Origin: Deinococcus sp. YIM 134068 | Lineage (GTDB): Bacteria; Deinococcota; Deinococci; Deinococcales; Deinococcaceae | Assembly: GCF_036543075.1 (NCBI RefSeq) | Contig: NZ_JAZHPF010000038.1 | Coordinates: 1-18,470, forward strand | Direction of reading: 5' to 3' | DNA: 18,470 bases | Shown: in pieces, positions 14,560 through 18,470 of the stretch | Position numbering within the stretch: position 1 is the stretch's first letter | How the letters are laid out: every line of letters begins with the position of its first letter | The notes under the pieces: model-generated | What the model was told of the DNA's origin: nothing | Databases searched by the model: none | Seen by the model: only the letters and a program-made list of their open reading frames with translations | Program-made: the position numbers and the translations under genes

Positions 14560-14905
14560 TTACGGGCCAGAATGTGGCCCAGCCTGGGTGCTGAACTCCC
14601 GCGTGACAGCCTCCGGAGGCCATGCCTGTTGGTTGGTAGGAACGTGGCGAGATCAGGGCGTCATACACGTCGCGCACGGCCAGAATGTGCGCCAGCAGCG
14701 GGGTGGCGTTGCCCGAGGGCCGATCCGCGTACCCCGCAACGGCTGACCGTTCGTGATGGTGCCGCACGGCCAGCCGGACGGCGCAGAGGAGGTGCCAGGC
14801 GGCAGGCAGGTGAGGCACCGCGCTGCGCGCCGGGTGCCGCCGCATCCGCCGCCACGCCTGCGCGATGGAGGGCCTGGCCTTCCGCCAGTCAGCCAGCGCG
14901 GCCCC
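14560..14905 (-). pseudogene. HD-GYP domain remnant
   Basis: One minus frame keeps the second half of an HD-GYP phosphodiesterase domain: WRRMRRHPA, then AVRHHHERSAVAGYADRPSG, NATPLLAHILAVRDVYDALI, SPRSYQP. The family pattern is HHExxDGxGYP...IPxxARILAVxDVYDALxxxRxYxP. The D-G-S-G-Y-P stretch is changed to A-V-A-G-Y-A, and the last helix is out of frame (EFSTQAGPHSGP in the next frame matches the 'aGtxFDP' end). The N-terminal HD pair and the start are missing. Intact enzymes degrade cyclic di-GMP. This piece is not expected to be active. Confidence 0.65.
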
Positions 14906-15028
14906 GTCAGGTCGGGAGTTCGGGAGCCGGACGGGGCCCAAGGGGTTCGGACTTGGGGGGAGGGGGGAGGGCCGGAGGGTCAGGAGAAGGTGCCCTTCAC
15001 CGGGGGGTGAGGGCACCCGGGGCCTGCC

Positions 15029-15514
15029 TCAGAGGGGCGTGAAGACGAACTTGTCGCTGGTGCCACCACGCAGCACGCTGTCGGTGTGCTCGCCGAGATA
15101 GACCCCTCCGGTGATCGCCTCCAGGGCACCCCACACCGCGCCCAGAGTGAAGGTGCACTTGCGGTCGCTGCCCAGCGGCTCGCCCGCCGAGCACACGGTG
15201 TCCTGGGTCTCGATCACGATGTGCTCACCTTCGTGGTATGAGCGCGTCACGGCGGCCAGGCAGGTGCCGTCCCGCCCGATGGCCGCGTCAAGCAGTCCGG
15301 CGATCTGCTCGACCGGCACGTTGCTGCCCGCCACGCCGAGTTCGGTGGCGAGGTCGCGGCCCCGCACCTTTCCGGCGCGGGTGAAGACCACGGCGGCACC
15401 GTCCGGGCCGAGGGTGTCCTCGACGCCGACGATCACGGCCTTGAAGCAGACGACGGAGTTGAAGTCGCCCAGTTGGGGGCGCAGGTGCGGGGTGGCGCTG
15501 GTGGTGGCGGTCAC
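15029..15514 (-). CDS. V4R-like cysteine-containing protein
   Basis: 161 residues. GTG 15514 has AGGAGG with a seven-base gap; the open frame extends a further 21 codons upstream, but without a ribosome site. The first half reads FNSVVCFKAVIVGVEDTLGP, GAAVVFTRAGKVRGRDLATE; the second half has the rhythm of V4R ligand-binding domains: DTVCSAGEPLGSDRKCTFTL, GAVWGALEAITGGVYLGEHT. It has three Cys and one His-Glu pair in this part. V4R domains bind small hydrophobic ligands, and some bind metal. Its own identity as V4R is by pattern only. It is the last gene of the minus-strand roadblock/GTPase cluster, 101 bases after the roadblock gene, so it may supply the sensory input. Confidence 0.65.
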   Translation of the reverse strand: MTATTSATPHLRPQLGDFNSVVCFKAVIVGVEDTLGPDGAAVVFTRAGKVRGRDLATELGVAGSNVPVEQIAGLLDAAIGRDGTCLAAVTRSYHEGEHIVIETQDTVCSAGEPLGSDRKCTFTLGAVWGALEAITGGVYLGEHTDSVLRGGTSDKFVFTPL

Positions 15515-15615
15515 GGGAGTCCTCCTGGGATAAAGGGTGCTCAGAAGCTGGTGGAGCGAGGCGGGCAGGGGTGCCATACGAACCTCGAAACGTTGGGGTG
15601 GGCGTCCGGGGACGC

Positions 15616-15993
15616 TCAGAGAATGCTGGCGACGCTCTGGGCGGCGTCGCGGGCTTCCATGTGCAGCAGGCCCAGATTGACGCCGGTCGGGGCCACGACC
15701 GCCAGCACGCCCTTGTGCCCGGCGGCGTAGATGTAGACCTGGCCGCTCGCGCCACTCACGCTCATGTCGGTGAGCTGGCCCGAGCCGAGGGTGTCGTTGA
15801 TACGCTTGCCCAGACCCAGGGCAGTCGCGGCCATCGCGGCGACGCGGTTGGGGTCGGTGCCGTCCCCCATCGTCTGGGCGATAGGCAGACCGTCCACAGT
15901 GGCGATTAAGGCACCGCGCAGCTCGGGCATGGCGGAGCGCAGGCCGGTGAGGGTGGAGTTCAGGAGTTCTTGCTTGCTGAGGGTGGCGGTCAT
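15616..15993 (-). CDS. Roadblock/LC7 domain protein
   Basis: 125 residues and a single roadblock/LC7 (longin-like) domain. The pattern is helix ELLNSTLTGLRSAMPELRGA, strand ALIATVDGLPIAQTMG, helix NRVAAMAATALGLGKRINDT, strands GQVYIYAAG and GVLAVVAPTGVNLGLLHMEA, and a final helix. ATG 15993 is preceded by AAAGGA with a seven-base gap. Such proteins (MglB in Myxococcus, CvnB in Streptomyces) act as dimeric regulators, often GTPase-activating, of an MglA/CvnD-type GTPase. The GTPase gene lies 34 bases upstream in the same direction, so the two very likely form one complex in the cytoplasm. Confidence 0.9.
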   Translation of the reverse strand: MTATLSKQELLNSTLTGLRSAMPELRGALIATVDGLPIAQTMGDGTDPNRVAAMAATALGLGKRINDTLGSGQLTDMSVSGASGQVYIYAAGHKGVLAVVAPTGVNLGLLHMEARDAAQSVASIL

Positions 15994-16027
15994 GGTGAGG
16001 TCCTTTCGGGGAGGGGAAGACTTCCGG

Positions 16028-16573
16028 TCACGACAGGGCGGGAGATGGGGCGAGGGGAGCGAGTTGCAGTTCGAGCAGATGGGCGAGCACCCGGTGCGCG
16101 TCGTCCGGGGCGGTGGCGTTCAGCCCCACCACCTGGGTCTCGGGCAGGCCGAAGTACAGGGCCACGTCGGCCGGAGCCCACACGCGCGGCTGGTCCTGCC
16201 GGGTCACGCCGACCAGGAAGGGCACCGGGACGCGGGTGGTGATGAAGTCGAGGATGTTGCGGGCGTGCCCGAAGTCCTGGGGACGGTCTCCGGCGACGAG
16301 CAGCAGCAGGCCCAGCGCGCCCTCACACAGCACCTCCCACATGAAGGAGAAGCGGTCCTGTCCGGGGGTGCCGTAGAGGTGCAGTTCCTGGCCGCCCAGC
16401 CGCAGGGTGCCGAAGTCGAAGGCGACGGTGGTGTGGCGCTTGCCGATGTTCTCGCTGGCCTCGGCCTCGGTGGCGACGACCGGCGTTTGGGAGAGGGTCT
16501 GGACGAGGGTCGTCTTGCCCGCGCCCACCGGGCCGGAGACGACGAGCTTCAGGGGGGCCTGCAAGCCCGTCAT
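16028..16573 (-). CDS. Small GTPase of the MglA/CvnD type
   Basis: 181 residues. G1/Walker A GPVGAGKT at 14-21; switch I Thr in GKRHTTVAFDFG at 44-55; G3 as YGTPGQDRF at 67-75, where the usual Asp is absent as in MglA and CvnD-like proteins; G4 as VTRQD at 123-127; G5 as GLNATA at 150-155. FSFMWEVLCEGALGLLLLV is typical of the CvnD branch. It binds and hydrolyses GTP and switches partner binding. ATG 16573 overlaps the TGA of the DUF4388 gene as ATGA, which implies translational coupling. In Streptomyces conservons the GTPase follows roadblock and DUF742 genes; here it is between DUF4388 and roadblock, and no DUF742 gene is present. Confidence 0.9.
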   Translation of the reverse strand: MTGLQAPLKLVVSGPVGAGKTTLVQTLSQTPVVATEAEASENIGKRHTTVAFDFGTLRLGGQELHLYGTPGQDRFSFMWEVLCEGALGLLLLVAGDRPQDFGHARNILDFITTRVPVPFLVGVTRQDQPRVWAPADVALYFGLPETQVVGLNATAPDDAHRVLAHLLELQLAPLAPSPALS

Positions 16574-17232
16574 GCGCTCACCACCCCGGTGAGTCGGCGC
16601 AGGGCACCGAGCAGCCGCCCCAGCAGCGGGGCCGGGGCGGGCAACGTGGCCGCAGGAACGGGGGTCGCTGCTTCCGACTCCCCGGCGGCCCGTTGCGGGG
16701 CAATCAGCTCAGCGGCGCGCAGGGCGTGCAGCATGAAGAGCACGTCCTGCTGGGGACGCCCCACCCGCTCTGCCAGTTGTGTGGCGCTCGCGCCCGCAAT
16801 CAGGTGGGGGCGCAGCAAGGTCCAAACGCCGGTCAGCGAGGGCGGGACGGCCTGGGTCAGCCCGGTGAGCCGGAAGCGTGTGTCGGGGTGGGGCAGGACG
16901 TCTTGTGCTACAGACCCCTGGGAGGAGACCTGCACCAACTCGCGCAGGGGGAGGTCGTAAAAGGCCGTCCGCGCGTCCGCACCGTCTCGCTGCTGGAACT
17001 CGAACGCTCCCCGGCCCCGGGCCTGAAGGTGACTCAAAATGTCACGGACCTGGGCCACCTCCCGCAACGGAAAGCCGTCCATGTACATGGCCTGAAGCCT
17101 CCCTTCCCTGAGGGTCAGCTCCAGCGTGCGGCGCTCATACGCCTCGTGGAGGAACAGGGTGCCGGTCCGGGCATGGAGAACTTTCGCCAGGTCGGCGAGC
17201 GCGTGGTGTTCGAGGTCACCGAAGAGGGCCAT
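16570..17232 (-). CDS. DUF4388 (PATAN-like) protein with C-terminal helical domain
   Basis: 220 residues. ATG 17232 with AAAGGAG and a six-base gap is chosen over an upstream in-frame start at 17283, which has no ribosome site. Residues 1-95 form the DUF4388 domain: MALFGDLEHHALADLAKVLH, ARTGTLFLHE, RTLELTLREGRLQAMYMDGF, then ILSHLQARGRGAFEFQQRDG. Residues 130-185 look like a winged-helix or helical bundle (LTGVWTLLRPHLIAGASATQ, LAERVGRPQQDVLFMLHALR). The tail is Pro/Ala-rich with a last amphipathic helix. DUF4388 proteins occur with roadblock, GTPase and receiver proteins and are thought to be adaptors. It is the first gene of the cluster and overlaps the GTPase gene by four bases. Confidence 0.85.
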   Translation of the reverse strand: MALFGDLEHHALADLAKVLHARTGTLFLHEAYERRTLELTLREGRLQAMYMDGFPLREVAQVRDILSHLQARGRGAFEFQQRDGADARTAFYDLPLRELVQVSSQGSVAQDVLPHPDTRFRLTGLTQAVPPSLTGVWTLLRPHLIAGASATQLAERVGRPQQDVLFMLHALRAAELIAPQRAAGESEAATPVPAATLPAPAPLLGRLLGALRRLTGVVSA

Positions 17233-17530
17233 TTCAACTCCTTTCCAAACAAGGGCCGCGCGAGGGCGACTCCACAAGAGCACGGGGAATCAACTCAGCC
17301 GGGACGACCGGACCTGTTGTACGAAAAGTCATCTCACAGTCTTGTCACCCTTCAAAAACCGCTTGACATGAAGGCCAACCGAACTTGCGAGTGTGGTCAT
17401 GGTGGGCGTCCTCGGCCCGTCAAGTGGGGAGACGGCCGTCCGCGCCGACCCTTTCGACAGCGGCTGGCGACAGTGGTTTGAATCGGGAAACGCCGGATGA
17501 CGGATGACGGTGGAGGGGAGGCCTCCTGCA
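17233..17530. other. Likely regulatory region of the GTPase cluster
   Basis: About 300 bases with no gene. Bases 17270-17400 are clearly less GC-rich than the flanks, as expected of a promoter region. On the plus strand TTGACA stands at 17363-17368 without a good -10. On the minus strand TTGAAG and GTGACA hexamers lie about 110-130 bases before the cluster's start, but no -10 fits well. I could not define the promoter. Confidence 0.45.
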
Positions 17531-18342
17531 TCACCTTAATTTTGTGTGAGTTCGGCACCAATCTGGGGAAATCAAGGGCGGTTCGCGGGCCGCCTCTCGT
17601 CTGGTCCATGGCCGTGGCCGGCCCGTCTCGTCGGCGACGGGCGCAATGAACAGCTCGCCCCAGAACTCAGTGCCGTCCTTGCGGGAGTTGACGACCTCGA
17701 CCTGCACGCTCTTCCACTTCTTCAGGCCCGGCGGATCCTGTCGAGCGCCCGGCGGTCGGCGCGCGGCCCGTGCAGGAGGGGGGTCTGGCCGATCATCTCC
17801 TCCAGCGCGTAGCCCGTCGTGTGGAGCAAGGCCGCGTCTGCGTACACGGTGCGCGGCCCCGGAAGGTCCTGCGGCTCGGCCTCGGTGATGAGCACCGCGT
17901 CGTTCGCGTGCGCGAGGACCGACACCAGCAGGGCGACCTGTTGCAGGGTGTGGTGGCGCTGCCCCTCCTCGCGCGAGACCCGCTGCGCGGTGTCCACCAG
18001 GCCGCCCGGCAGGGACGCGGCGGTGAGCGTCACGTCCACCGACTCGTCCCCCGGTCGCGCCGCAGCACCTGCGACTGGCGCGACCGGGTGCTGTCCGCAG
18101 GACATGCTTCGGCACAGGGCCGCGCAGACGGTCATCCTCGACCTCCCGCCCGAGCACCTGCTGGCGTTAACCATCGCCTGCAAGTGATCGTGCGCCTGTT
18201 GTAGCGCGGCGTGCTCGGCGCGCAGCGCCCACTCGTGCAGCAGGGCGGTGACGAAGGAGGGCGGCCCGGTCGCGGCGTGCTCCTGGCCGCCCGCACTCAG
18301 GAGGACGTGTTCGCCGTGGTCCTCACGCCCGCACTGGAAGTC
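17531..18342 (-). pseudogene. PAS-domain sensor protein, frameshifted and truncated
   Basis: A minus frame open from 18342 (right after TAG) to TGA 17722 begins without a start: DFQCGREDHGEHVLLSAGGQ, then a coiled-coil-like helix ALLHEWALRAEHAALQQAHD. Near its end it enters a PAS domain: LAHANDAVLITEAEPQ, RTVYADAALLHTTGYALEEM, IGQTPLLHGPRADRRALDRI. One missing C near 17727-17732 breaks it. The next frame continues the same PAS domain: LKKWKSVQVEVVNSRKDGTE, FWGELFIAPVADETG. It then degrades, so the output domain (kinase, GGDEF or other) is absent. It lies upstream of, and on the same strand as, the DUF4388-GTPase-roadblock cluster, the place where conservons carry their histidine kinase. That parallel is inference. 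Confidence 0.7.
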
Positions 18343-18410
18343 CTAGCTGTACTTCGGGGATATTCAAGGACCGCTGCATAAAGCTGTGCAGGCGCGACAT
18401 TTCGGGCAGG

Positions 18411-18441
18411 GAGGTGGCAGGGACCAGGCCCCTGCCACCTC
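18411..18441. terminator. 12-bp perfect hairpin near the window end
   Basis: GAGGTGGCAGGG (18411-18422) pairs perfectly with CCCTGCCACCTC (18430-18441) around a 7-base loop. No T-tract is next to it. It could terminate a gene beyond the window on either strand or be a repeat element. Confidence 0.4.
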
Positions 18442-18470
18442 AGCTCGAATGGCGGGAACAGTGTCGCCCA

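Noticed and set aside
15764..16960. 398-codon open frame on the plus strand
   Set aside because: It is antisense to roadblock, GTPase and DUF4388 genes that have recognisable motifs and ribosome sites.
17233..17530. Radiation/desiccation response motif upstream of the GTPase cluster
   Set aside because: No AT-rich 17-bp palindrome of the Deinococcus type was found.
1..18470. tRNA, rRNA or CRISPR array
   Set aside because: GTTCGAA at 101-107 recalls a tRNA T-arm but belongs to a simple palindrome with no acceptor stem. No regularly spaced repeats and no rRNA-like sequence were seen.

Overview
The window looks like a GC-rich accessory segment of a Deinococcus-type genome. The evidence is very high GC at third codon positions and mixed ATG/GTG starts. 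Several genes have a TANNNT box only 6-9 bases before the start codon, the leaderless-mRNA arrangement known from Deinococcus. The gene repertoire also fits: BTAD regulator, CBS-repeat protein, universal stress protein, DUF4388, roadblock and small GTPase. The genus is inferred from style and gene families, not from a marker gene.

Left part (1-9350): a small hypothetical gene, a CocE/NonD-type hydrolase (875-2524), a secreted carboxypeptidase-regulatory-like protein (2893-3610, minus), an HSL-type alpha/beta hydrolase (3881-4909), a secreted protein of unknown function (5139-5872, minus), and a secreted two-domain protein (6282 onward) that overlaps a minus-strand gene with a signal peptide. 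Then come a 76-residue protein and a 359-residue BTAD regulator whose C-terminal end is the tail of an acyl-CoA dehydrogenase. Two of the secreted-protein genes are broken by single-base changes in G/C runs, and removing the indel on paper restores a convincing protein.

Middle part (9350-12860): a gene graveyard around one intact gene, a four-CBS-repeat protein (9929-10774). Around it lie a transposase-like fragment next to a G12 tract, a universal stress protein gene that kept its start site and C-terminal half but lost its N-terminal half, and a TIR-domain gene with a nonsense codon, an internal deletion and frameshifts. Abutting the TIR gene is the decayed C-terminal end of a Tn3-family transposase, which carries a 5-bp tandem duplication.

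Right part (13030-18470): the functional centre. On the minus strand four genes lie in order: DUF4388 protein, MglA/CvnD-like GTPase (ATGA overlap), roadblock/LC7 protein, and a V4R-like cysteine-containing protein. On the plus strand, pointing toward them, is a single gene fusing a degenerate receiver, a DUF4388 domain and a roadblock domain, with an internal Shine-Dalgarno and GTG that could also make the roadblock part alone. A broken PAS sensor gene lies upstream of the minus-strand cluster and a broken HD-GYP piece lies between the two units. I read this as a conservon-like GTPase switch without the usual histidine kinase or DUF742 partner; that is inference from gene order and domain content.

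The many single-base G/C-run indels may be real decay or assembly error. Raw reads would decide. The larger deletions and fusions cannot be explained by homopolymer errors.
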